A stretch of 36,353 nt of DNA from Alkalibacter saccharofermentans DSM 14828 (lineage in GTDB: Bacteria > Bacillota > Clostridia > Eubacteriales > Alkalibacteraceae), in NCBI RefSeq assembly GCF_900128885.1, contig NZ_FQTU01000018.1, positions 1 to 36,353 on the forward strand. Direction: 5' to 3'. The notes under the pieces were generated by a model that was not told the DNA's origin, searched no databases, and saw nothing but the letters and a program-made list of their open reading frames with translations. Below, piece after piece: positions 22,896 to 31,178 of the stretch. Positions within the stretch are counted from its first letter, which is position 1; each line of letters starts with the position of its first letter. A program made the position numbers and the translations under genes.

Positions 22896-24290
22896 TTAGC
22901 TATATTCTTTAGGTATGTACCTATCCAGCAATCTGATCTGTTCCGGTGTGTTTTCCGGATCGCTGAAGTTTTTTAATCGCTCCAGATACAGCTTGTGAGC
23001 TTTTTCCATGACTGTAGGAGATCCGCCTTCCACCCAGTTGTTTGTATTGCAGTTATTGAAAGCTGGATTTAAATAAAACTCTTTTTTATAGTATTTGGAT
23101 GTTCTTCGATTGATGTAGTTGCCTCCCGGTCCCGCTTTTTCAATATCCTTCATCAAGAAACTTTCCTCGTCTACTGAGGTGTCGTTCAGCTGTGTTAAAA
23201 TCCCCTTGATAAGTAGTTCATCCAAAATATACTTTTCTGTCCCTACCGCATTGACGGTGTCCAATATCCCGGCTCCCATGATGAAAAAATCACTGCCGGA
23301 AGAGAGAGATGCAAAGAGGTTGGAGTAGGTCTCTGCACCAGCTTGGTAATCTACTTCCTTGGCATCATTGATGCTACCACCGGATCTGCTAGGCAATCCA
23401 TAATAATTTGCTACGGCTTTGGTTAAATGAATTGACTTTGCCGTTGCAAAGTTTCCATATGCCAAGGTAATCTCCGTTAAGTTGGAACTGCTGCCTTGAC
23501 ATCCGTAAATAACTGGGTTTCCCGGATTTATCAGTTGAATTAGGACAACTCCCGCCAATGTTGCTGCGTTGTTGACAGTAAAGGAACCTACCAGACTGGA
23601 AGGGGTAGACAGTCCCAAAATCCCACCAGCAGTCAGCAATATGGCTTGTCCATGCATCGCGTACTCCACTAGAGATTCAACCATGTCTCTCGGGTAGCTC
23701 ATGGGGTCGGTTGCATTTATCAGACCCAACAACACCACCTTATCCTCTACGCCATAGAATGCTTTTGTCATGTCTATGGCATCTTTTGACGATTTAGCTC
23801 CCGCAGTCATGCCCATGACGGGCTTAGTGTGATATTTCAGTGTGGTCGCCATTCGGTAATTGTTTCGAATATCAGAAGGCACCTCCCAAGGCTCCAATAT
23901 ATAGGGTGTTCCGCCGTGGAGCACGTCACTAGTTTCATGAAGTCGATGGAAATTCTTAAAATCGGTAATGTCCGGTTTTCTCATGACGTTATTTTCCACA
24001 ACATAATTCGGTCCGTAGGATGGAAAAACTAGGCTTTCCCCGCCGCCTACTGTCAAGGTATTACCTCTGCCGTACCACTCAAAGGTGCTTTGACAGGTTT
24101 TTAAGGCATCTTCCACCATCTTTCTGGTTATATAAACGATCTCTCCATCCACCTTTGCTCCATGTTGCCGGAAAATATCGCAGGCTTGTTTGCTTTGCAT
24201 AATCACTCCGATGTTTTCCAATATATATATAGATTTTTCATGAATTTTTTCAATGCTTCCCTGATCTGCAAAAGTTACTTTGATTTTCAT
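22896..24290 (-). CDS. MttB-superfamily (trimethylamine/betaine-type) corrinoid methyltransferase
   Basis: The protein of 464 residues belongs to the MttB superfamily, TIM-barrel enzymes that move a methyl group from a quaternary or tertiary amine to a corrinoid protein. The frame is uninterrupted with no in-frame TAG, so this is a non-pyrrolysine type like MtgB (glycine betaine), not trimethylamine MttB. Typical stretches are VFPSYGPNYVVENN, the barrel segment GMTAGAKSSKDA, and RSGGSINDAKEVDYQAGAET. The start is ATG 24290 with GAGGGGAT upstream. No corrinoid protein, MtvA/MtbA-like partner or transporter is next to it, so the substrate is open. Confidence 0.9.
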   Translation of the reverse strand: MKIKVTFADQGSIEKIHEKSIYILENIGVIMQSKQACDIFRQHGAKVDGEIVYITRKMVEDALKTCQSTFEWYGRGNTLTVGGGESLVFPSYGPNYVVENNVMRKPDITDFKNFHRLHETSDVLHGGTPYILEPWEVPSDIRNNYRMATTLKYHTKPVMGMTAGAKSSKDAIDMTKAFYGVEDKVVLLGLINATDPMSYPRDMVESLVEYAMHGQAILLTAGGILGLSTPSSLVGSFTVNNAATLAGVVLIQLINPGNPVIYGCQGSSSNLTEITLAYGNFATAKSIHLTKAVANYYGLPSRSGGSINDAKEVDYQAGAETYSNLFASLSSGSDFFIMGAGILDTVNAVGTEKYILDELLIKGILTQLNDTSVDEESFLMKDIEKAGPGGNYINRRTSKYYKKEFYLNPAFNNCNTNNWVEGGSPTVMEKAHKLYLERLKNFSDPENTPEQIRLLDRYIPKEYS

Positions 24291-24301
24291 CTTGTATCCC
24301 C

Positions 24302-24320
24302 TCACTTTAAAGTGATTATA
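24302..24320 (-). promoter_or_regulatory. Methyltransferase promoter with 14-bp palindrome
   Basis: On the minus strand a perfect TATAAT (24320-24315) is followed directly by the perfect 14-base palindrome TCACTTTAAAGTGA (24315-24302), sharing one base. TTGAAA (24341-24336) is the likely -35, although the spacer is only 15 bases, which suggests an activated or repressed promoter. The palindrome lies where the transcript would begin. Confidence 0.6.
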
Positions 24321-24409
24321 CACAGTTTTTTTTAATTTCAATCACGTATTTTTAAATATAAGCTTTTGATTTCAACCTAGACGCCATTTTGAAAATAAAG
24401 CTCTTGTTA

Positions 24410-24525
24410 TTCTCCGAGCCAGTGGATTAATTTCATTTCAATCATTTTAATCTTATCGTTTTCAAATATTTTAATAAATTAATCATGCTGCAGTAGATAA
24501 TAGAGATTAGTTGGGAACTGTCCCC
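24410..24525 (+). repeat. Degenerate right-end copy of the Y1-transposase element
   Basis: It begins TCTCCGAGCCAGTGGATTAAT and ends GGGAACTGTCCCCT. The order and spacing are like those at 22.6 and 31.6 kb, with many substitutions. A TATAAT further on (about 24580) may belong to the glycosyltransferase operon promoter; its -35 is weak. Confidence 0.55.
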
Positions 24526-24660
24526 TACTCATGAATCTTAAAAAATATCGAGCAACCTGTTTTCAAGCTGTCGAATCGGCTATAATTATAATAATGAATA
24601 AATCCTCACGAAATTCTAAGAGGGCCAAATATCAGATCATCATTTAGGCAGGTGAGAGCT

Positions 24661-25794
24661 ATGCAAAGTCAATGCGATCTTATGATCCTGACAACCCATT
24701 TCGGTGCAGGCCATGTTTCCGTATCCAAGGCAATCCAGGAACACATCCGAAGCATCGATGCGAATTACCGGATCCATGTAGTCGATACGAACGAGCTGAT
24801 ATTTTCCCGCAATTCGAAGATCATGTACCGCAGCTTCGATAAAATTATCAGCGCTGATCACCACGTGTACAATTTTTACTATTACCACCGCAGACCGTGG
24901 AGCTTTATCCACGATAGAAAGGATTTCTTTTCCAGCCATTTGAAGAAAATCGACGAATTGCTGCGCGAAATGAAGCCGGTTTGCGTTCTGTCAAGTTTTC
25001 CATCTAGCACGGAGCTCATGTCCTTGTACAAGGATGCATATAACAGCACTATCCCATTATACACCTGCATTACAGACGTTGTGGACAATGACGAATGGCT
25101 TCACGGCAAAAACGATCTCTACTTCGTTCCCCATGAATCCATCGCGATAAGGCTCGAGCAAAAGGGGATCTCCAGGGATAAGCTGATAGTAACCGGAATC
25201 CCTGTGCGAAAAGCATTTTACAGCAATTACGACAAGAACGCCTTGAAGGAGGAGTTCGGCTACGATTCTAGGAATCGTATCATCCTAATCATGGGGGGAG
25301 CGCTGGGAATCATCCCGGAAAAATCCTCGTTTTACCGCTGGCTCAACAGCATCGACCATGTCAGGGCCGTATTGATCAGCGGGAAAAACTCAAAGCTAAA
25401 AGAGAAGGTTGAGGAGCTTTCACTGAAAAACGTGAAAGTCATCGAATATACCGACAGAATGCCGGAGTACATGCATATGTCTGACATCCTGATTGGCAAA
25501 GCTGGAGGGATCACGGTTTTCGAAGCAATCGTATCCCTTTTACCCACCATAGTTTACAATCCCGAGCTGGGACAAGAAATCGAAAACTGCAAATTCATCC
25601 GCCAAGAAGGGCTAGGAATCATCACCGCGAATACAAAGGAGCTGAAGAAGGCAATCATCTCCATGCTTTATGCAGAAAACCGGGACCGGATCGTCGACAA
25701 TCTTAAAAAGGTGAGAAAAAGCGTCAATACCCGTCTGATTGCAGAGAAGATTCTTGACACGAACAGGAATGAATGGGGAGAGAAAGATGATTAG
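24661..25794 (+). CDS. MGDG-synthase-like (GT28/UgtP-type) glycosyltransferase
   Basis: This 377-residue cytoplasmic or membrane-associated glycosyltransferase resembles plant MGDG synthase and Bacillus UgtP/YkoN. The N-terminal half starts LMILTTHFGAGHVSVSKAIQEHI, the acceptor-domain motif, and the C-terminal half has LIMGGALGIIP and the sugar-nucleotide motif IGKAGGITVFEAI. It probably transfers a sugar to a diacylglycerol or envelope carrier. ATG 24661 fits the AGGTGA site better than the GTG three codons earlier. It is the first of three overlapping or closely spaced genes with a deacetylase and YkoP. Confidence 0.88.
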   Translation: MQSQCDLMILTTHFGAGHVSVSKAIQEHIRSIDANYRIHVVDTNELIFSRNSKIMYRSFDKIISADHHVYNFYYYHRRPWSFIHDRKDFFSSHLKKIDELLREMKPVCVLSSFPSSTELMSLYKDAYNSTIPLYTCITDVVDNDEWLHGKNDLYFVPHESIAIRLEQKGISRDKLIVTGIPVRKAFYSNYDKNALKEEFGYDSRNRIILIMGGALGIIPEKSSFYRWLNSIDHVRAVLISGKNSKLKEKVEELSLKNVKVIEYTDRMPEYMHMSDILIGKAGGITVFEAIVSLLPTIVYNPELGQEIENCKFIRQEGLGIITANTKELKKAIISMLYAENRDRIVDNLKKVRKSVNTRLIAEKILDTNRNEWGEKDD

Positions 25795-26494
25795 AAATCG
25801 AAAGTTGAAGATCTTTAGCATTCTTCTGGGATTGACGGCAGCCGCTTCCTATACGGTTTTGCCCAACTACTGGATGAGAAACCATTCGAAACATATCATC
25901 AGGAGGGTGCAAGTCCGTGGTTTTCAAATCGCCCTGACCTTCGATGATGGACCAGATCCCGGCTATACGGAGGAGCTTCTGGATCTATTGCTGGAACACG
26001 ATTCTAAAGCGACTTTTTTTGTCGTAGCGCAAAAGGCCAGAAAGCATCCTGACCTGATACGACGGATGAAGGCTGAAGGCCATACAGTTGCCATGCATTC
26101 ATTGTCCCACCGAATCGCCTGGCTCAGCACCCCCGAGATGACCCGTCTAGAATTTGCAAAGTCCATAAAGATTTTGAAGAAGCTGGGAGTCGAAGCCCGG
26201 TATTTCCGACCGCCTTGGGGGACGTTCAACCTGTGCACCGCGAAAGAATCAAAAGCTCGACAGTTGAAAATCGTCCTTTGGTCTGTGGAACTGGATGATT
26301 GGCTTAGAGAGACGTCTCCGTCGAGTATTTTCAACAGACTGAAGGATTGTGGACCGGGAGATATCGTCGTGCTCCACGATAGCGGAGGAGAGAACGGTGC
26401 ACCGAATCACATGCTGGATGCATTGCGACTTTTCCTTCCTTGGTGTGAACGCAAAGGGGTTGAGCTGATCAACCTTGATGTCGGACTTGATTAA
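25787..26494 (+). CDS. Membrane-anchored polysaccharide deacetylase (NodB/CE4)
   Basis: This 235-residue extracytoplasmic enzyme has an uncleaved signal anchor (about 7-25) and a NodB domain. Motif 1 is TFDDGPD (D53, D54), motif 2 is HSLSHR with metal ligands H104 and H108, motif 3 is RPPWG (141-145), and motif 5 is VVLHDSGG. It should remove N-acetyl groups from peptidoglycan or an exopolysaccharide. The ATG overlaps the glycosyltransferase stop by eight bases, with GGGGAG upstream; an earlier in-frame start is rejected. Confidence 0.92.
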   Translation: MIRNRKLKIFSILLGLTAAASYTVLPNYWMRNHSKHIIRRVQVRGFQIALTFDDGPDPGYTEELLDLLLEHDSKATFFVVAQKARKHPDLIRRMKAEGHTVAMHSLSHRIAWLSTPEMTRLEFAKSIKILKKLGVEARYFRPPWGTFNLCTAKESKARQLKIVLWSVELDDWLRETSPSSIFNRLKDCGPGDIVVLHDSGGENGAPNHMLDALRLFLPWCERKGVELINLDVGLD

Positions 26495-26537
26495 TCCGGG
26501 TCTTTGAGGAGCGCCGCAGCGTCAGGAGGTGAGGAGC

Positions 26538-27056
26538 ATGGTGAACGCAAAAGCCCTGCTGAATGTCTTTGAAAAATACCTGAGTAATAAGGAGGGTTGG
26601 CAGCTGGTCCCGGGCTCAAAGGTCAACTATATATTTCTCAGTATGAAAACTTATCGAGGAAGCAAACGCACACTGGCTGATGGCACCGTGGTCAGTCCGG
26701 GGGACCGCATCGGGGAATTCCATGTGAACAACAACAATATGCCAAGGGTGGATATGTCCAATTTCAGGCAGTTCAACTCCGATATCAAAGGGGAGTTTGT
26801 CCAAATGGGGAAAATCCTGAAGGAGGGGGAGTTTCACGATTGTAAAGCATTCTTCGGAAGAACGATTCTGTATCCGTTTGTGTTGAAATATGGATTTGAG
26901 ATATTCCCCATAGAAAAACGGTCTCTCCAGGCTTTTCTGAACCTGTGGGACCGCTTGATTTATCATGCTTATACGCAGAAGAAGGGAACCAAACATCGGA
27001 GCTCCCAGGAGGTCTGGATCTCCGCAGCGAGACTGATAGAACTGGCTGAGGAATGA
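26538..27056 (+). CDS. YkoP family protein
   Basis: This 172-residue soluble protein resembles Bacillus YkoP, found in the same gene neighbourhood with a YkoN-type glycosyltransferase and a deacetylase. Recognisable stretches are LADGTVVSPGDRIGEFHVNN and the WDRLIYHAYTQKKG region. The function is unknown. The very strong AGGAGGTG site fits ATG 26538, although a GTG at 26529 and a GTG at 26541 are possible. It is the last gene of the operon. Confidence 0.8.
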   Translation: MVNAKALLNVFEKYLSNKEGWQLVPGSKVNYIFLSMKTYRGSKRTLADGTVVSPGDRIGEFHVNNNNMPRVDMSNFRQFNSDIKGEFVQMGKILKEGEFHDCKAFFGRTILYPFVLKYGFEIFPIEKRSLQAFLNLWDRLIYHAYTQKKGTKHRSSQEVWISAARLIELAEE

Positions 27057-27119
27057 CTACACGAGCCCATTCCTCGGGAAAGCACAGGGGACGGTTTGGA
27101 GTGACCCCATTTTATTCCA

Positions 27120-27299
27120 TTTTTGATGCGCTGCCTTTGCGATTTCACCTACAAGGACATCTGCAAGACCCTTGGCAATATCACTGCAAGCCAGGCAGCT
27201 AACCTTTGCAACAAAGGTTATGAGCTGATCAAGTCAATCCCCAAGTATCAGAATATCTACCCGGAGATCCTAGATTTCATAAAACCTAAAGCTTCATAA
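27120..27299 (+). pseudogene. C-terminal fragment of the Y1 transposase's DnaA-like domain
   Basis: The reading FLMRCLCDFTYKDICKTLG through FIKPKAS and a stop is almost identical to 31440-31621. The upstream part of the gene is missing. A motif GGGGACGGTTTGGAGTGACCCC lies just before it (27087-27108), suggesting an internally deleted element. Confidence 0.85.
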
Positions 27300-27365
27300 G
27301 GACAATTAAAACCAAACTCCTGCTATCCTCCATGCCGGTGGATTAGTTTTGTTGTGATTATTTTA
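27300..27365 (+). repeat. Right-end sequence of the deleted transposase copy
   Basis: The 60-odd bases after the stop are virtually identical to 31622-31683 and include CTCCATGCCGGTGGATTAG. The remaining bases up to 27445 are AT-rich and carry no gene that I can recognise. Confidence 0.85.
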
Positions 27366-27445
27366 CTAGACATTTTTGATTAACAAATTGATCATACCAA
27401 TGGAGAAAATGGAAATTCAAATTTTAATAAAATGATCCAAAAATC

Positions 27446-27988
27446 TCAACTTCTGTTAAAAAATATCATGCTAAAATACGTAACGGTATTCTGGCCATTA
27501 TTGTATTTTATATTGCATACTTGAGCTTGTTTCATCACAAGAATTCCATAAGCTTCTGTAGCTGGATACATTCTATCAGGGAAACGACAAGGATCCTTGG
27601 GATATGTACAGCTCTTGCAAACCGAGCAGCCTTCTGTTGATAGAATTAATAAATTTTCATAATTTTCTCTAAAAACACGCCCCACTTGATCGGTTAATTT
27701 TTCATGTTCTTTTCTAGCATCCAACCATCCTTGAACATCATAACTATTTTTCATCTTTGTGGCGGTAGTAAACATAAATACATCCATGTATTGGCTACAT
27801 TTCTTGCGACATTCTTCAGTCGTTCCAACGGCGGGAGGACAAGCCCAGGAAGTTCCATACAGTCCACACGTATTTTTTTCACATAAATCTCTAACTTCAT
27901 CAGAAAAAACAACATCTTTTGATTTAAAAAATGAGTACTCTTGGATTGGAAAATTTTTTATCTCATCTTCTATACTGTTCGTTTTCAT
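27446..27988 (-). CDS. DUF2284 cysteine-rich metal-binding protein
   Basis: This protein of about 180 residues has ten or so cysteines in the DUF2284 arrangement: CGLYGTSWACPPAVGTTEECRKKC in the first third and CSVCKSCTYPKDPCRFPDR in the second, then YPATEAYGI. These suggest iron-sulfur or metal centres. The family often accompanies corrinoid or anaerobic metabolism, but no function is proven. The start is uncertain: ATG 27988 (MKTNSIEDE) or ATG 28006, neither with a strong ribosome site. It stands alone on the minus strand. Confidence 0.85.
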   Translation of the reverse strand: MKTNSIEDEIKNFPIQEYSFFKSKDVVFSDEVRDLCEKNTCGLYGTSWACPPAVGTTEECRKKCSQYMDVFMFTTATKMKNSYDVQGWLDARKEHEKLTDQVGRVFRENYENLLILSTEGCSVCKSCTYPKDPCRFPDRMYPATEAYGILVMKQAQVCNIKYNNGQNTVTYFSMIFFNRS

Positions 27989-28127
27989 GTAACCAACTCT
28001 TTTCATTTACATTTTTTTCAGGATCCACAGAAGCACAGGTTACTGACGCTTTTCTTCGTCATCACGCTTATTGTCTGATATTGTTATGCAAACTATGATG
28101 CACTTCACGTTCTATTGCTTCTATTGC

Positions 28128-28372
28128 TTATAATGGAATATTAATAAGCCACTCATCCTTTTTATAATCAAGCATAGCCGTTCTAACAGAAATTGATGAA
28201 TTGAACTTATCAAAATAACTCTTAAGGCTTTTAGCATTAAGATTAGTTTCTGCCTTAACTTCAACCGGTATAATTTTTTCGCCCGTATCAATTAACCACC
28301 GTCTTGTCAACTTGCCTAGCGCCTCTTATAACAAGCGGTTTTTTGTTCTTTTTATCTTTCCATATATATTTT
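28128..28372 (-). pseudogene. Internally deleted DUF4143-type AAA ATPase
   Basis: On the minus strand, residues WKDKKNKKPLVIRGARQVDKT (about 28372-28305) match the Walker A region of this ATPase family, with an aspartate where the P-loop glycine should be. Directly after it, in another frame, the C-terminal end IDTGEKIIPVEVKAETNLNAKSL through WLINIPL follows. About 300-350 residues of the middle are missing and the frames do not match, so the gene is dead. The flanks 28007-28127 and 28373-28540 have no gene that I can see. Confidence 0.8.
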
Positions 28373-28539
28373 ACAACGAATCAAGATAACAAAACAACAT
28401 TTTTACGAACGTAAAACGGTCGCTACTGGATTTTTCCATACATTATCCAATCAACCATCATTTTCTCACCTATAGATGGAATTATACCATCTGAGAACAG
28501 TCGATCTGTAATCTATGGAATATAGTTTACCATTTAAAT

Positions 28540-28636
28540 AGATTAACAAATTCATCCTTGCGATAGAAAAAACGGATGCTTATTCACACCCATTATGTCG
28601 TTTTTATAGATTAGTTGAGTAGATTAGTTGAGAACT
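28540..28636 (+). repeat. Partial right-end copy of the Y1-transposase element
   Basis: GATTAACAAATTCATCC, the GGATG-CTTATTCA-CACCC hairpin and TTAGTTGAGAAC match the second half of the copies at 19.4 and 22.7 kb. It is cut by the IS3-type end at 28640. Confidence 0.5.
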
Positions 28637-28639
28637 AGA

Positions 28640-28773
28640 ATGCACCCTGAAAAGTATACAAAATGGGGACACTAAAGTATACTGAAAATAAGGGGGCATA
28701 TCCATGACCAAAAAATACTCTGATGAATTTAAACTTTCTGTAATCAAAGATTATTATGATAGTACTCTAGGAG
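28640..28773 (+). mobile_element. 5' end of an IS3-family insertion sequence
   Basis: A left terminal sequence (TGCACCCTGAAAAGTATAC) is followed by a transposase OrfA start: ATG 28704, MTKKYSDEFKLSVIKDYYDSTLGV, a typical IS3/IS150 helix-turn-helix opening. After GV the sequence changes abruptly to the coiled-coil gene on the other strand, so the rest of the element is gone. Confidence 0.85.
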
Positions 28774-28944
28774 TTTGGAGTTTACAGATGCTTGAGATTT
28801 CGTTTGACGGATTTGTTTTTCTAAACTAGATATTTTTTTCTTTTTATCAGATTCTTTTTTAAGTTCATCAGCCATAGCTTTTTCTAGCTTTAAAAGTTCT
28901 TTTTCATATCTTGTTATTGAACTCATTATTGTATTAACGCTCAT
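28744..28944 (-). pseudogene. Truncated coiled-coil protein downstream of rhuM
   Basis: About 58 residues of a heptad-rich helix, RYEKELLKLEKAMADELKKE through TKSQASVNSKL, begin at ATG 28944 (AGAGGTGG upstream), 21 bases after rhuM. From about 28773 downward the reading runs into the IS3 fragment and soon stops. The heptad pattern recalls N-terminal coiled coils that precede TIR-like domains in some defence proteins, but that is from memory and weak. It is probably the start of a longer gene cut off by the insertion sequence. Confidence 0.55.
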
Positions 28945-28965
28945 CTTCACACCACCTCTAGTCTA

Positions 28966-29967
28966 TTATTTTTTGTGTGTCCATTCATGCTCTTCTAAAT
29001 AAACATCAAAGTCATCTTTTTCAGGTTCATTTAAACGCTTTTGATTAAATTTTTCATATTCTTTTTCAGCTAGCTCTTTTGCTACTTCATGAGAAATAGA
29101 ACCTGCTCCAGTAAGTATGTCTCGCTCATTAAATTTTAGGAAGGCATTGAGCTTTTCTTCCCAATCTTTCATATACATTGGGTTACGCCTTTCAGCTTGA
29201 TCTTCTGCATAATCTAGATACATGGTTACAACACGATTGAGAGATTTTATTTCTTTTTCCGTCAAATAATTCTTGGCAACGGTAATATCTCCTTTACGCA
29301 CTTTGTTACCCTTCCAAGTGGTAAGTCCCATATTGTCTTTTGAGGCATCTGCTCTTTGTTCTATGAGTTCTGCTGCTGTATGACCATGAATAGCAAAATG
29401 AAGCTTGTTTTGCACCGTTGCAAAGAACTTTTTAGCTTCTTCTGATTTTCCATCATAGTCTATAGATAGGGCATAGATGTCCGTGATTTTCTTATAAAAT
29501 CTTTTTTCTGACGCTCTAATATCACGGATACGCTCTAAAAGCTCATCAAAGTAATCATCACCAATGTTACGCATGCCCTTAAGGCGTTCATCATCCATGG
29601 TAAATCCTTTGACTAAGTACTCATTTAACCTTTCCGTTGCCCATCGTCTAAATTGTGTACCTCGACTAGAACGTACACGGTAGCCAATAGCAATGATTAA
29701 TTCTAGGTTATAAAAATGTACTGTTCTCTCAACCTCTCTATTTCCCTCAGTTTGAACTATTCGGTTTTCCCGAATAGTTCGATTTTCTTCAAGTTCACCT
29801 TCAGCATAAATGTTTTTTATATGTTCGTTAATGGTATTAACACCTTTTTGGTAAAGCTCAGCAATCGCCTTCTGTGTCATCCATACGGTTTCATTTTCAA
29901 GTCTTACATCTATTTTTGTTTTACCGTCTTCTGTCTGATAAATAAGCAAATCATTATTGTGTTCCAA
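28966..29967 (-). CDS. RhuM family protein (Fic/antirepressor-like, defence-island associated)
   Basis: This 333-residue protein matches the RhuM family: LLIYQTEDGKTKIDVRLENETVWMTQKAIAELYQ, NTINEHIKNIY, the VHFYNLELIIAIGYRVRSSRGTQFRRWATERLNEYLVKGF block, and the C-terminal HFAIHGHTAAELI and RKGDITVAKNYLTEKEI. The N-terminal WMTQKAIAELYQKGVNTINEHI looks like a helix-turn-helix. RhuM was named from a Salmonella pathogenicity island and is often found in restriction-modification loci, but its action is unknown. The start is TTG 29967, with AGGAGGG upstream. Matched inverted repeats lie upstream of and inside the gene. Confidence 0.93.
   Translation of the reverse strand: MEHNNDLLIYQTEDGKTKIDVRLENETVWMTQKAIAELYQKGVNTINEHIKNIYAEGELEENRTIRENRIVQTEGNREVERTVHFYNLELIIAIGYRVRSSRGTQFRRWATERLNEYLVKGFTMDDERLKGMRNIGDDYFDELLERIRDIRASEKRFYKKITDIYALSIDYDGKSEEAKKFFATVQNKLHFAIHGHTAAELIEQRADASKDNMGLTTWKGNKVRKGDITVAKNYLTEKEIKSLNRVVTMYLDYAEDQAERRNPMYMKDWEEKLNAFLKFNERDILTGAGSISHEVAKELAEKEYEKFNQKRLNEPEKDDFDVYLEEHEWTHKK
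29754..29780. promoter_or_regulatory. Inverted repeat inside rhuM (putative second operator)
   Basis: GAACTATTCGG (29754-29764), five bases, then CCGAATAGTTC (29770-29780) form a perfect 11-base inverted repeat. It is the same motif as the one at 30029-30055 with two positions changed symmetrically. It encodes part of NRTIRENRIVQ. Confidence 0.65.
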
Positions 29968-30028
29968 TGTAACCCTCCTTCTCCATATGTAGCTTCAAAT
30001 TCATCAGACACTGCTGACGTTTTCAAGT

Positions 30029-30055
30029 GAACTATCCGGTAATTCCGGATAGCTC
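30029..30055. promoter_or_regulatory. Inverted repeat upstream of rhuM (putative operator)
   Basis: GAACTATCCGG (30029-30039), TAATT, then CCGGATAGCTC (30045-30055) pair at 10 of 11 positions. The repeat lies 62 bases before the TTG start. No confident promoter hexamers could be placed around it. Confidence 0.65.
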
Positions 30056-30111
30056 ATCTATGTCCTATATGTTCCTAATTGTTATTTTAATTTTAGCACA
30101 GTGGTTACAAC

Positions 30112-30228
30112 TTAACCACATAACCCTCGTTTCATTTTGTATTTTCTTTCCAACTCAGCTTTGATTTTGATGAATTCTTTTTCTGAAATCATCTTCTCAT
30201 CAAAGGAGTTTGTCAACATAGTTGTCAT
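30112..30228 (-). CDS. Small SHOCT-like protein of 38 residues
   Basis: The reading MTTMLTNSFDEKMISEKEFIKIKAELERKYKMK resembles the short SHOCT motif (a helix pair in which the second helix has E-F/Y-x-x-I-K-x-x-L). Such short genes are common beside integrases. It lies between the integrase fragment and rhuM on the same strand. No good ribosome site is seen, so it may be a remnant. Confidence 0.45.
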   Translation of the reverse strand: MTTMLTNSFDEKMISEKEFIKIKAELERKYKMKRGLCG

Positions 30229-30255
30229 GCAAACCTTAAAAATTCGTTATAATCT

Positions 30256-30530
30256 TTATAAAATTTTCAGATCGTTATCCTGTGACTTTTTGGGATTAAG
30301 CCAACCCTTATCATCAATTGACCGATCCCTAATGCTACGTGACCAACGCTGTGGATTCATTATCTGCATAAGCATAGATCAAGGTAGTTTCGAAATTTGA
30401 GTGACCTAGCCATTCAGAAATAAGAGGTAATGGCACACCTTTTCTGTATAGATTAAGAGCTCTACTATGACGAAACATATGAGGTGTTACTCTGTCCGGA
30501 ACCTCAGTAGAAAAGATATGAAACGTGCAA
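30256..30530 (-). pseudogene. Tyrosine recombinase (phage integrase) C-terminal fragment
   Basis: On the minus strand the reading VTPHMFRHSRALNLYRKGVPLPLISEWLGHSNFETTLIYAYADNE contains the HxxR box (HMFRHS), the LGHS histidine and the catalytic tyrosine in TTLIYA. Downstream, a frame change is needed to continue into WSRSIRDRSIDDKGWLNP and the stop at 30256. Upstream the frame is closed, so the catalytic N-terminal arginine region is lost. Confidence 0.85.
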
Positions 30531-30743
30531 TATTATCATCAGACAAAATAAGAATTAAGAATCTAAGAATCGGGACACTTCTCAAATCTACCTTTATTAT
30601 CCCATCAAGCAACTCTAATTACAATATATTATTTACCTTACTAAACTTCTTCTTGCATCCATGCTATAAATATGTAATAATACTTTTAAGAACACTTGTT
30701 CGTTTTTACGTCAAAATATTTGAATGTGAAAGGAGTGTTTCCT

Positions 30744-31178
30744 TTGCCACGCATAGCCCGTATAAAAGCTCCGGATACCGTCCACCATGTGATGTGCCGC
30801 TCCATAAGTGAGCTTACCCTGTTTAAAAACTACAAAGACAAGGTAAAATACTTAGAGCTTCTAGCACTGTACTGCGAGAAATTCCAGTGCAGCATACTCT
30901 CATACTGCCTTATGGATACCCATGTCCACATACAGCTGGACCCTAGGGGATCTGACATGTCCAAGTTCATGCATGGCGTCAATCTTTGCTATGCCCAGTA
31001 TTACAACAAAAAGTACAGAAGGCACGGTCATGTTTTCCAAGGCAGGTTCTTAAGCAGAGCTGTATTTGATGATGTATATAACCTGGTGGTATCAGCATAC
31101 ATCCACAACAACCCCAAAGACATTCCCGATTTTCGCGCTAAACTGAGAAACAGCAGTTATTGGACAGAAAGTGCATAA
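30744..31178 (+). CDS. REP-associated Y1 (IS200-like) transposase, catalytic part
   Basis: The 144-residue protein matches TnpA/RAYT transposases: PRIARIKAPDTVHHVMCRS at the start, the HUH motif in YCLMDTHVHIQL, GHVFQGRFLSR, and a candidate catalytic tyrosine in VVSAYIHNNP. These enzymes cut single-stranded DNA next to hairpins with a 5'-phosphotyrosine link. The start is TTG 30744, eight bases after AGGAG. The usual middle and C-terminal DnaA-like parts are missing from this frame; the latter lies at 31268-31621. It may be catalytically complete but is shorter than related proteins. The last codons (FRAKLRNS) are part of the dispersed repeat. Confidence 0.88.
   Translation: MPRIARIKAPDTVHHVMCRSISELTLFKNYKDKVKYLELLALYCEKFQCSILSYCLMDTHVHIQLDPRGSDMSKFMHGVNLCYAQYYNKKYRRHGHVFQGRFLSRAVFDDVYNLVVSAYIHNNPKDIPDFRAKLRNSSYWTESA

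Noticed and set aside
22876..22905. TATAGC-GCTTA-GCTATA hairpin at the methyltransferase stop as a terminator
   Set aside because: The stem is only 6 bp and AT-rich, and no T-run follows on the minus strand.
22896..24290. Pyrrolysine-dependent trimethylamine methyltransferase
   Set aside because: No in-frame TAG is present, so it belongs to the non-pyrrolysine branch.
30137..30400. 87-codon plus-strand frame
   Set aside because: It is a shadow of the integrase fragment and the SHOCT-like ORF on the opposite strand, and lacks a ribosome binding site.
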